This document shows, piece after piece, positions 1-5,594 of a stretch of 5,804 nucleotides of DNA. Source of the DNA: Nitrospira sp. UBA6909 (lineage in GTDB: Bacteria; Nitrospirota; Nitrospiria; Nitrospirales; Nitrospiraceae); assembly GCA_002451055.1 (NCBI GenBank), contig DKBD01000218.1, forward strand, positions 7,177-12,980. The letters run 5' to 3'. The position numbers and the translations under genes are program-made. A model generated the notes under the pieces. The model made no database searches. It was given only the letters and a program-made list of their open reading frames with translations, and was not told the origin of the DNA. The number at the start of each line of letters is the position of its first letter. The first letter of the stretch is position 1.

Positions 1-1
1 C

Positions 2-2173
2 GCCACGTTGTTTGTGGAGCCGGGGCGAATTCGCGTGGCCGGCGTGACGGGGATCTACGGAACGATTCAGCTGACGGATGGAAAGGGAGTCGTGTCATTT
101 CTGGAAGCAGGGCCGTGGCTCGAATTGGAGGTCACGGGCAATACGGCCGCGTCCAACATGGTGGATTTTCTTGCCAAGACGGTGAAGGAGAAATCACTGA
201 CACAAACGTTGGCAGGAGTCAGCGATGTGGAAGGCATGGTTCGTACGACTTTTCGTCTCATGGGTGCGTTACATCGGTCAGGCGGTGTCACGTTTGCCGG
301 AGGCGAGATTACCGCCCAATCCGTGAGTCTCAACCATACCGTGCTGCCGGAGCGGCTAACGGGACTGCAAGGGCGGTTTGTGGTGGCCGCCGGAGCGACG
401 AGGTTTGATCAAGTGACCGGCCATCTCGGTGATGCTGTTGTGGAGGTCCAAGGGACGATGACGGGAGGCGACAAGAGCATGTTCCAGGATTTTTCGGTTC
501 GCGCGCAGGGTCCTGCCGCCCAGATGGTGCGTCTGGTATCCACCGCCGTGCCGCCGGGTTCGTTAGAAGGCCGCGCCGTCGCAGCGGTCACGCTGTCGGG
601 ATCGACCGCAACACCGCATCTTCGCGGCGCCGTGGTATTCGATGAGTCGAAGATCATGTTCGCGGGATTGGGGGAAAAACCGATCGGGGCGCCGGCCACC
701 GTGGAATTTGAGGGTAACGTGACCCAAGCCCGTGCTGTGGTAATGAAACGCATGGAGTTGATTCTGCCGTCAGTTCAAGTGCCGGCAAAGGGGCGCATGC
801 TCCTCGGCGACCAGTTCAGCATTGACGTGTCGGTGGCGACCGGGACGTTGTCTCTCTCTCGATTGCCGGAATGGATTTCAAAGGGCGGAGTTGAGGCCGG
901 CAACTTGGAGGTCTCCCTTGACGTCAAGGGGAAGGGAGTGAATTGGCATGCGTGGCGGATTACCGGGTGGGCGGCGTTGACAAACGGTTTGAAGCCGATA
1001 GGAGGGGATGGCGGGGTGCTTCAAGATATTTACGCTCGGGTCAAGCTGGTACGTAACGGGGCTGAGCTCAAACGACTATCATTCACGATCCGCGACAGCG
1101 ATGTCGCCATCGAGGCCTCTGTAAAGAACTGGAGCACGAAACCGCTGATCACCGGTAAGATCGAATCAAACAAGTTGGATCTGAATCTGCTGGTCCCGAA
1201 AGGGGGTCGTTCTCCTCTGCGTGAATTTCTTGAAACGTTAGCGGCGACCGGGCAGGTGACGATGTCGGCAGAGATCGCACATGGCCATTACAGACATATG
1301 CAGTTCGAGGCAGTGTCCGCTCGCGTGAACCTTCAAGATGGGGTGCTCGATATCGATCGTATTTCAGGTGAGTCCGGGCAAGCTAAACTTGCTGGACGGC
1401 TTGTGGCCCAGCTTCCCCAGAAGGCGCCGGCGGAAATGGAACTGTCGTTCCGTGCTACGGGTCTGCCGGTCGATGAGTTGATGCGTTTGACGGATACTCA
1501 GGAGCACGGCATGACGGGGGACGTTCGGCTGAGCGGCTCAGTCCGAGGGCATGGGCGCAATCCCCATGGCGTCTATCCGTCGCTGAACGGGAAGGTCGAT
1601 GTTCTACTGGAAAATGGACACATTCTGAAATCGGACGAGCGGGCAATTTGGAAAATCATCAGCCTGTTGAATGTGCCTGCGGTGCTGCAGGGGAAAGTCG
1701 ATCTTGAGAGGGAGGGATTGCCATACAACAAGATCTCCGGGACGATGATGATCAAGGACGGCTTGTTTCACACTGAAAATATGATCATCGACAGTCCGAT
1801 TCTGAAAATTACGGCGGCGGGCCATTATGATCTGCCGACGGATCAAATGGATCTCGTCGCGGCCGTGAGCCCATTCGGGTCCTATTCGCAATTTCTCAAG
1901 GCGATTCCGCTCTTCGGGCGCATTCTTGGGGGCGAGCGCAAGGGACTGGCGACTGCGATGTTTGCCATCAAGGGCGCCGTCAAAGACCCTGAGGTCACCT
2001 ATTTGCCGGTGAAGTCCTTTGCATCCGGCTTATCCGGGTTGGCTCAACTTGCGGTCGATGTGCTGACGAATACGCTGATGCTCCCGCTCGATTTGATGAC
2101 GCCTGATGAGAGAGAGCAGCGCCCGACACGGGACACTTCACCGCTTGACCTAGTTCCGGCGGCTTCATCATGA
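2..2173 (+). CDS. AsmA/YhdP-like envelope protein, C-terminal part (5' end outside window)
   Basis: The frame is open from the left edge (base 2 is the first complete codon) to TGA at 2171-2173, giving 723 visible residues. The TTG at base 8 is not a credible start because coding continues upstream of it. The protein consists of long alternating beta-strand segments rich in G, V, L and T, as in the AsmA/TamB/YhdP superfamily of inner-membrane-anchored proteins that span the periplasm and help move phospholipid to the outer membrane. The most recognisable part is the C-terminal 200 residues, with SLNGKVDVLLENG, SLLNVPAVLQG, KISGTMMIKDG, an IDSPILKITAAGHYDL segment, LVAAVSP and then IPLFGRILGG and IKGAVKDPEV. 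This order matches the AsmA-like C-terminal region: a LLN helix, a strand with 'G....G....I.G', and a final 'GxxxDPxV'. A proline- and charge-rich tail follows. The N-terminal membrane anchor would lie off the window. The family call is fairly secure; the exact subfamily is not. Confidence 0.85.
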   Translation, partial: ATLFVEPGRIRVAGVTGIYGTIQLTDGKGVVSFLEAGPWLELEVTGNTAASNMVDFLAKTVKEKSLTQTLAGVSDVEGMVRTTFRLMGALHRSGGVTFAGGEITAQSVSLNHTVLPERLTGLQGRFVVAAGATRFDQVTGHLGDAVVEVQGTMTGGDKSMFQDFSVRAQGPAAQMVRLVSTAVPPGSLEGRAVAAVTLSGSTATPHLRGAVVFDESKIMFAGLGEKPIGAPATVEFEGNVTQARAVVMKRMELILPSVQVPAKGRMLLGDQFSIDVSVATGTLSLSRLPEWISKGGVEAGNLEVSLDVKGKGVNWHAWRITGWAALTNGLKPIGGDGGVLQDIYARVKLVRNGAELKRLSFTIRDSDVAIEASVKNWSTKPLITGKIESNKLDLNLLVPKGGRSPLREFLETLAATGQVTMSAEIAHGHYRHMQFEAVSARVNLQDGVLDIDRISGESGQAKLAGRLVAQLPQKAPAEMELSFRATGLPVDELMRLTDTQEHGMTGDVRLSGSVRGHGRNPHGVYPSLNGKVDVLLENGHILKSDERAIWKIISLLNVPAVLQGKVDLEREGLPYNKISGTMMIKDGLFHTENMIIDSPILKITAAGHYDLPTDQMDLVAAVSPFGSYSQFLKAIPLFGRILGGERKGLATAMFAIKGAVKDPEVTYLPVKSFASGLSGLAQLAVDVLTNTLMLPLDLMTPDEREQRPTRDTSPLDLVPAASS

Positions 2174-2187
2174 TGAGCCTGCGATTC

Positions 2188-2216
2188 TTGACCGACCGGG
2201 GTTCCCATGCTAGCAT
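2188..2216 (+). promoter_or_regulatory. Sigma-70 promoter with extended -10, upstream of the M24 peptidase
   Basis: TTGACC (2188-2193, 5 of 6 to consensus) is separated by exactly 17 bases from TAGCAT (2211-2216, 4 of 6), which is preceded by TGC, an extended -10 element. Transcription would start near 2223, leaving a leader of about 55 bases. It begins 15 bases after the stop of the AsmA-like gene, so the peptidase probably has its own transcript rather than relying on readthrough. This is pattern matching only. Confidence 0.6.
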
Positions 2217-2277
2217 CGTACCCGTTATGTGCTGGCCGTCACGGACCCTCCACCTGTCTTCGTCAATTCGTTAGTCC

Positions 2278-3426
2278 ATGAAACGTGCCGCCCTTTCCCA
2301 GCCAGAAATTGCCACGCTGTTCATCGCTTCGAGCGAACAAGATTCCAATCTGTATCATGCGACTCGATTTATGGCGCCGGACTCGTTCATTTATCTCGAA
2401 ATCAAGGGCGAGCGAATACTGGTCATGAGCGATCTCGAAATGGATCGCGCCAAGACCCAAGCGTCGGTCGATCTCGTGTTGTCCTATTCCGACTACGAAA
2501 ACAGAGCGAAAGGGCTGGGAATCAAGAATCCGACGACGGTCGATATCGTCCATGTGGTGTTGAAAGAGTTTAAAGTACGCCGGCTCTTGGTGTCGGCGAA
2601 TTTCCCGTTCATCCATGCCGCGCGATTGCAAGAGCTGGGATATAGCCTCAAAGCGAAACGGGATCCGTTCTATGAGCAGCGAGTCGTGAAAACGGCGGAA
2701 GAAGTGCGCTACATAGAAGATGCCCAGCGAGCAACGGAAGCAGCCGTGGCAACGGCATTTGAGGCTCTACGCCGGTCTACGATCCATCAGGGCGGGCTAT
2801 GGCTCGACGGAGAGGCTCTGACGTCCGAGCGGGTCAAAAAGTTGATCAATATGAAACTGATGGAGCGGGATTGCGTGGCGCAGCATACGATCGTGGCGGG
2901 CGGCGAACAAGCTTGCGATCCACACAACGAGGGCAGCGGGCCGTTGCCGGCTGACCGCAGCATTATTTTCGACGTGTTTCCCCGATCGGCTATCAGCCGG
3001 TATTTTGCCGACATGTCCCGCACGGTCGTTCGAGGAACGCCGAGTCGGGAACTCGAGCGACTGTATCAGACTGTGAAAGATGCCCAAGAAGAAGCCATCG
3101 GGAAGATCAAGGACGGTGCCGACGGCATGAAGATTCATCAAAGCATCTGCGTGCGATTCGAGAAGGCGGGATATAAGACCGGCATGGTGAATGGGCGTAT
3201 GCAGGGATATTTCCACGGCACCGGCCATGGAGTGGGGCTGGACATTCATGAAGCGCCGCGCATCAGTCGAACCGGCTCGCTGCTCCAAGAAGGCCACGTG
3301 GTGACGGTTGAACCGGGGCTCTACTATCCAGGATTGGGAGCCGTACGAATCGAGGATATGGTGCTGGTGACCAAGGATGGTTGCCGGAATCTCACCGATT
3401 TTCCAAAGCTATTCAAACTGGACTAG
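2278..3426 (+). CDS. M24B metallopeptidase, Xaa-Pro aminopeptidase/dipeptidase type
   Basis: This 382-residue protein has the two-part structure of aminopeptidase P and prolidase: a short creatinase-N-like domain (about residues 8-125) and a pita-bread catalytic domain (about 140-380). All five expected metal ligands are visible: D232 (IIFDVFPR), D245 (FADMSRT), H317 (GTGHGVG), E345 (TVEPGLY) and E359 (RIEDMV). H324 in LDIHE fits the second catalytic histidine. It is therefore predicted to be an active cytoplasmic two-metal (Mn/Co/Zn) enzyme cleaving bonds next to proline; there is no signal peptide. Twelve residues separate D232 and D245, whereas the well-known PepP and prolidase examples have ten, so the active-site loop is unusual. 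An in-frame TAG lies just upstream (2272-2274), so ATG 2278 is the furthest upstream start possible; no clear Shine-Dalgarno precedes it. The call as M24B is secure, but substrate preference cannot be read from sequence. Confidence 0.93.
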   Translation: MKRAALSQPEIATLFIASSEQDSNLYHATRFMAPDSFIYLEIKGERILVMSDLEMDRAKTQASVDLVLSYSDYENRAKGLGIKNPTTVDIVHVVLKEFKVRRLLVSANFPFIHAARLQELGYSLKAKRDPFYEQRVVKTAEEVRYIEDAQRATEAAVATAFEALRRSTIHQGGLWLDGEALTSERVKKLINMKLMERDCVAQHTIVAGGEQACDPHNEGSGPLPADRSIIFDVFPRSAISRYFADMSRTVVRGTPSRELERLYQTVKDAQEEAIGKIKDGADGMKIHQSICVRFEKAGYKTGMVNGRMQGYFHGTGHGVGLDIHEAPRISRTGSLLQEGHVVTVEPGLYYPGLGAVRIEDMVLVTKDGCRNLTDFPKLFKLD

Positions 3427-3568
3427 CCGAAGATTGAGCGGGCTGGACAGGACGCACTCCCTGGAGACATCAAGTCAGAAGCGGCCGAAAATTACAAAGC
3501 GATGGCGGAATTGCGGGCAATCGGCGATAGACAAGGGGTATCGGCCAACCAGACATGGGGATTCACAC

Positions 3569-3919
3569 ATGGAGAATCGGAAAGACACCCGGTTTCCCGT
3601 TCAATTCCGTAGCTCCTTCAGTTCTGCCAATATCGTCTCGGGCATCGGCGTTTTAAGAGACCTGTCGATTCGCGGTTGCCGAGTCCTCAGCGCAACGCAA
3701 GTCAAACCGGGGACGGCGATGGAGCTGCGTATCGAAATAACACATGAGAGTCCGATGCTTCAGATCAAGCAGGCTGTTGTCCGATGGTCTCGAGACGGCA
3801 ATTTCGGACTGGAGTTCGTCAACATCCTCGGAGACGAATGGGCCAGGCTCCAGCGGGTGGTCAAAGAGCTGGAGAAGGAACCGTTCCAACGGGAAAACAA
3901 GGATGACGAAACCGTATAG
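3569..3919 (+). CDS. Single-domain PilZ protein, predicted c-di-GMP receptor
   Basis: This 116-residue protein is essentially one PilZ domain. The N-terminal arginine motif RxxxR is present as RKDTR (R4 and R8), and the second motif DxSxxG as DLSIRG (D31, S33, G36). These two motifs together bind cyclic di-GMP, so binding ability looks intact. The later 'VRWSRDGNFGLEFVNI' strand pair and the closing helix ending in LEKE are also typical of stand-alone PilZ proteins. There is no output domain, so it presumably acts by contacting a partner protein; no partner is identifiable nearby. The frame is open further upstream, to 3377 inside the peptidase gene, but the homology begins at ATG 3569, which has a modest GGGGA (3557-3561) seven bases before it. 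It lies 142 bases after the peptidase and ends facing the cytochrome gene. I could not find a convincing promoter of its own. Confidence 0.9.
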   Translation: MENRKDTRFPVQFRSSFSSANIVSGIGVLRDLSIRGCRVLSATQVKPGTAMELRIEITHESPMLQIKQAVVRWSRDGNFGLEFVNILGDEWARLQRVVKELEKEPFQRENKDDETV

Positions 3920-4025
3920 CCGCATCGTCGGGAGAGGAGACGCCAGTCAGACGGCTTCGGCGCCTGTCCGATGTTTGGCGGTTTAGTCGATGATGTCCAA
4001 GGCGGCGGCTCGGTCGGCTTCAGCA

Positions 4026-4055
4026 TCGGTGGGAAAGTTGGGCTGTTTCCACCGA
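4026..4055. repeat. Inverted repeat (10-bp hairpin with one bulge) in the convergent gap
   Basis: TCGGTGG-G-AAA (4026-4036) pairs with TTTCCACCGA (4046-4055) around a nine-base loop, with G4033 bulged. It lies between the end of the PilZ gene and the stronger hairpin at 4065-4098. It has no T-run after it on the plus strand, so it is not a classical intrinsic terminator for the PilZ transcript, but it could stabilise that 3' end. Confidence 0.5.
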
Positions 4056-4057
4056 CG

Positions 4058-4098
4058 AAAGAAAAATGGGGGAGCGCGGGATCCCGCGCCCCCCCATT
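4058..4098 (-). terminator. Strong intrinsic terminator for the cytochrome c gene
   Basis: Bases 4065-4081 pair with 4082-4098 to form a 17-position palindrome with a single A-C mismatch (4073 against 4090), centred on GGGATCCC. On the minus strand the GC-rich stem is followed by a T-rich run (the A residues at 4062-4066, then AAA at 4058-4060 on the plus strand), as an intrinsic terminator needs. The stem starts 29 bases past the cytochrome stop codon. On the plus strand it lies about 145 bases after the PilZ stop and lacks a proper T tail, so any effect there would be weaker. Confidence 0.85.
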
Positions 4099-4126
4099 CC
4101 GTGTCCAGACGATGATGCTTCGATGA

Positions 4127-4591
4127 TTATGGTTTGTAATCCGTATGCTCGGATGGTTTCCCATCATGTGAGAACATGTGTTGATAGGCGATAACTTTCC
4201 AGATTTGCTCCTCGGTCAACTTCCCTTTATTGGCCTTCATCTTCGTCTTTGGGATGCCTTCCGATACCCGCCAAAACCAGTAGCTGTCTGAATAACGTGA
4301 GGTATTTTTTGGATCTCTGAGGTCTCGCGCGCCTTTCTTCTTCGGCTTGCCATCTTCGCCGTGGCAGCTGCCGCAGTTGATATCGGTCACAACCTCGCCG
4401 AGATAGATCTTTTTGCCCTCCTCAAGGGCCTTGGCATCAGTCCATCCGCCTGGCGGCATATGTTTGTCGGCATATTCGGCTGGAACCGGAGCTAATGGGG
4501 CCATATCATCTCCTGCGGAAGCCATGCCCCCGGAGACTATTAACGCGCATCCCGCTACTACGACCGACAACCCAACTGCTCTCCGTATCAT
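4127..4591 (-). CDS. Periplasmic mono-haem c-type cytochrome
   Basis: This 154-residue protein begins with a signal peptide: a basic start (MIRR), a hydrophobic stretch (about residues 5-22) and a probable cleavage after ASA at residue 26. One haem attachment motif, CGSCH (C73, C76, H77), is present, so a single covalently bound haem c is predicted. The likely axial methionine is M118 in PKTKMKANKGKL, just before the conserved LTEEQIWKVIAYQH helix of class I cytochromes c. The W50/Y63/W105-W107 aromatic pattern and 'SDSYWFWRVSEGIP' recall cytochrome subunits linked to electron transfer in Nitrospira-type organisms; a role with nitrite oxidoreductase or another respiratory complex is only inference, since no partner gene is in the window. 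The frame is open 33 codons further upstream, but ATG 4591 is preceded by a strong AAGGAGG and gives a clean signal peptide. It is transcribed alone, towards the PilZ gene, and ends in a strong terminator. Confidence 0.92.
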   Translation of the reverse strand: MIRRAVGLSVVVAGCALIVSGGMASAGDDMAPLAPVPAEYADKHMPPGGWTDAKALEEGKKIYLGEVVTDINCGSCHGEDGKPKKKGARDLRDPKNTSRYSDSYWFWRVSEGIPKTKMKANKGKLTEEQIWKVIAYQHMFSHDGKPSEHTDYKP

Positions 4592-4596
4592 TCGTG

Positions 4597-4603
4597 CCTC
4601 CTT
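4597..4603 (-). promoter_or_regulatory. Strong ribosome binding site fixing the cytochrome start
   Basis: The minus strand reads AAGGAGG followed by five bases (CACGA) and ATG at 4591. This near-perfect Shine-Dalgarno sequence decides between ATG 4591 and the in-frame ATG at 4690. Confidence 0.85.
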
Positions 4604-4634
4604 CTTTTCAGTATGGAATGTTATGTTAGCCACC

Positions 4635-4645
4635 TGCAATTTGCA
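4635..4645. repeat. Small perfect inverted repeat in the cytochrome leader
   Basis: TGCAA-T-TTGCA is a perfect 5-bp inverted repeat with one central base, in the untranslated leader about 45 bases upstream of the cytochrome ATG. It could be an operator half-site pair, but a repeat this short may be chance. Confidence 0.3.
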
Positions 4646-4701
4646 CTTCACATGCGATACGTCTTGTACGCCGTTCCATATCAATGACATAACAGCTGAG
4701 T

Positions 4702-4730
4702 ACTATAACACAAACACTCGTGTGCGAAAA
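4702..4730 (-). promoter_or_regulatory. Extended -10 promoter for the cytochrome c gene
   Basis: On the minus strand TATAGT (4707 down to 4702, 5 of 6 to consensus) is preceded by TGT, making an extended -10. The -35 position, 17 bases upstream, is TTTTCG (4730-4725) and matches poorly, which is common for extended -10 promoters. Transcription would start near 4695, giving a leader of about 100 bases before the cytochrome ATG. Confidence 0.5.
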
Positions 4731-4835
4731 CATCTTGCCCGCCCAAATTTGAGGGGTAACGAGTGGTGTTCATTTGCCTACGGGTGGAGTAAGGCGTCTC
4801 ATATATAGCGCTCACTTCCGGCATGATATGTGCTG

Positions 4836-4864
4836 GTGACTTTGTGCATGTGGATGACTATACT
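4836..4864 (+). promoter_or_regulatory. Promoter for the coiled-coil/cupin pair
   Basis: GTGACT (4836-4841, 4 of 6) and TATACT (4859-4864, 5 of 6) are separated by 17 bases. Transcription would start near 4871, giving a leader of about 30 bases before ATG 4902. In the rest of the 310-base divergent region (4592-4901) I see the oppositely directed cytochrome promoter, and no gene. Confidence 0.5.
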
Positions 4865-4874
4865 TTCGCTTGAA

Positions 4875-4886
4875 TTGACGTGTCAA
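4875..4886. repeat. TTGAC-GT-GTCAA inverted repeat in the leader of the coiled-coil gene
   Basis: This perfect 5-bp inverted repeat with a two-base centre lies just after the expected transcription start and just before the ribosome binding site GAGG (4891-4894). Its position suits an operator where a dimeric repressor would block transcription or translation. No regulator gene is nearby, so this is only a candidate. Confidence 0.35.
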
Positions 4887-4901
4887 AGGCGAGGATCAAA
4901 A

Positions 4902-5174
4902 ATGAATCGTCGCTTGGACTCGTCACATACTGCGTGGATAGCACTTGTGGTGGGCAATCTTTTGCCAGGATTACCTGCCGAATCGTCTGCCGGTACGGGA
5001 AAAATTTCGAAAGAGGCCAGGGAAGCGGTTGAGGCGACGAAAGAATATACGGTTCAGCAGAAGGAGGCGTTTCAACAGAAAGCGCATGAGGAATTAATAG
5101 CTGTTCAGAGGAAGATCACAGCTTTGCAGGCCAAGGCGCCTGAAGTATCGGCGGCAACGAGGGCGGATCTTTAG
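4902..5174 (+). CDS. Short exported coiled-coil-like protein, probably truncated by an amber codon
   Basis: The 90-residue product starts with a likely signal peptide: MNRR, a hydrophobic stretch (about 11-24) and small residues AESSAG around a possible cleavage site near residues 26-31. The mature part (about 34-90) is charged, rich in K, E, Q and A, and predicted to be one long helix with coiled-coil-like spacing (L65, V68, I72, L75). I recognise a general similarity to small periplasmic helical proteins, but no function can be assigned. ATG 4902 is chosen over the upstream in-frame ATG at 4830 because it has GAGG seven bases before it, lies after the likely promoter and begins the signal peptide. 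The frame stops at TAG 5172-5174, yet the following codons (ESINELEK) continue the same helix. One C-to-T change in a CAG codon would create this stop. The gene may thus be a recent truncation or a pseudogene; a naturally short protein cannot be excluded. Confidence 0.65.
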   Translation: MNRRLDSSHTAWIALVVGNLLPGLPAESSAGTGKISKEAREAVEATKEYTVQQKEAFQQKAHEELIAVQRKITALQAKAPEVSAATRADL

Positions 5175-5240
5175 GAGTCCATCAATGAGCTTGAGAAAAA
5201 TGATGTGGGTAAGTCATCAACAAGGAGCATGATGCCATGA
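5175..5240 (+). pseudogene. Possible remnant of the coiled-coil gene beyond its amber stop
   Basis: In the same frame as the preceding gene, 21 further codons run to TGA at 5238-5240. The first eight (ESINELEK) keep the charged helical character, with hydrophobic residues spaced 4 and 3 apart across the stop (L90, then I and L). The final part (SSTRSMMP) does not look helical, so a second lesion or deletion may have occurred. The closing TGA overlaps the cupin start as ATGA. Confidence 0.4.
5222..5227 (+). promoter_or_regulatory. Ribosome binding site of the cupin gene
   Basis: AAGGAG lies nine bases before ATG 5237. The nearer ATGs at 5229 and 5232 are out of frame with the cupin, and 5229 is only one base from the Shine-Dalgarno, so 5237 is the supported start. 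Confidence 0.75.
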
Positions 5241-5554
5241 AGGTGGTGAGTCTCTCGGAGTTTCAGCAGTTCAGCAGCGAAAAGATGAAGAAGAACAATG
5301 TGTTTCAGACGCAGCGATTGTTTTGTGATATCTATTGTTTCGAGCCTGGTCAGGAACAACGGAGCCACATACATGCCGAACAGGATAAGGTGTATTTCGT
5401 GTTGGAAGGGCAGGGTACCTTTCAAGTGGGAGCGGAAAAGCAGGTGCTTGGACCAGGAGAGGGGACCATGGCTCCAGCAGGCGAGGAGCACGGCGTGAAG
5501 AACCATACGGCCCAGCGGCTCAAGCTCTTGGTGTTCGTCGCACCGAATCCCTAG
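5237..5554 (+). CDS. Small single-domain cupin protein
   Basis: This 105-residue protein is one cupin beta-barrel of the usual length for stand-alone cupin-2 proteins, with no signal peptide. Motif 1 is recognisable as G38-x5-H44-x-H46, then VYFVLEG (residues 52-58), but the position normally held by the metal-binding glutamate is K51. Motif 2 is perfect: G74-x5-P80-x-G82-xx-H85-xxx-N89. Three histidines (H44, H46, H85) could still hold a metal ion, so a metal-dependent enzyme or a sensor/sugar-binding role are both possible; the substrate cannot be predicted. It follows the coiled-coil gene by 62 bases with no promoter or terminator between them, so the two are probably co-transcribed. Its start overlaps the TGA of the longer, pre-amber frame of that gene (ATGA), a sign of former translational coupling. 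The shadow frame on the opposite strand (5171-5737) has no family features. No hairpin terminator is visible after the stop. Confidence 0.88.
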   Translation: MKVVSLSEFQQFSSEKMKKNNVFQTQRLFCDIYCFEPGQEQRSHIHAEQDKVYFVLEGQGTFQVGAEKQVLGPGEGTMAPAGEEHGVKNHTAQRLKLLVFVAPNP

Positions 5555-5594
5555 CCGACGAGGCGGTTGCGCTTCCGACGATATGGAACTGTTT

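Noticed and set aside
2797..3297. A 166-codon open frame on the minus strand
   Set aside because: It is wholly antisense to the catalytic domain of the M24 peptidase, which has all its metal ligands on the plus strand.
3502..3520. Sigma-54-like TGGCGGAATTGC upstream of the PilZ gene
   Set aside because: The GG and GC elements are only seven bases apart rather than ten, so the required -24/-12 spacing is not met.
3377..3568. A longer N-terminus for the PilZ protein
   Set aside because: The extension overlaps the peptidase end, is rich in R, K and S without any domain, and the RxxxR motif that opens PilZ domains comes right after ATG 3569.
3971..4126. Glycine-rich plus-strand frame (MFGGLVDD...) resembling an SH3-like module
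   Set aside because: It has no ribosome binding site, runs through the terminator palindrome, and is just the PilZ frame continued past its stop.
3987..4126. Minus-strand protein-like text ending ADRAAALDIID before a TAA
   Set aside because: It is the cytochrome frame continued after its stop, has no ATG, and crosses the terminator; a decayed gene end cannot be proved.
4774..4807. TTGCCT followed by TATATA as another plus-strand promoter
   Set aside because: The spacing is 22 bases, too long for sigma-70; the alternative -10 at 17 bases (TCTCAT) is poorer than the pair at 4836-4864.
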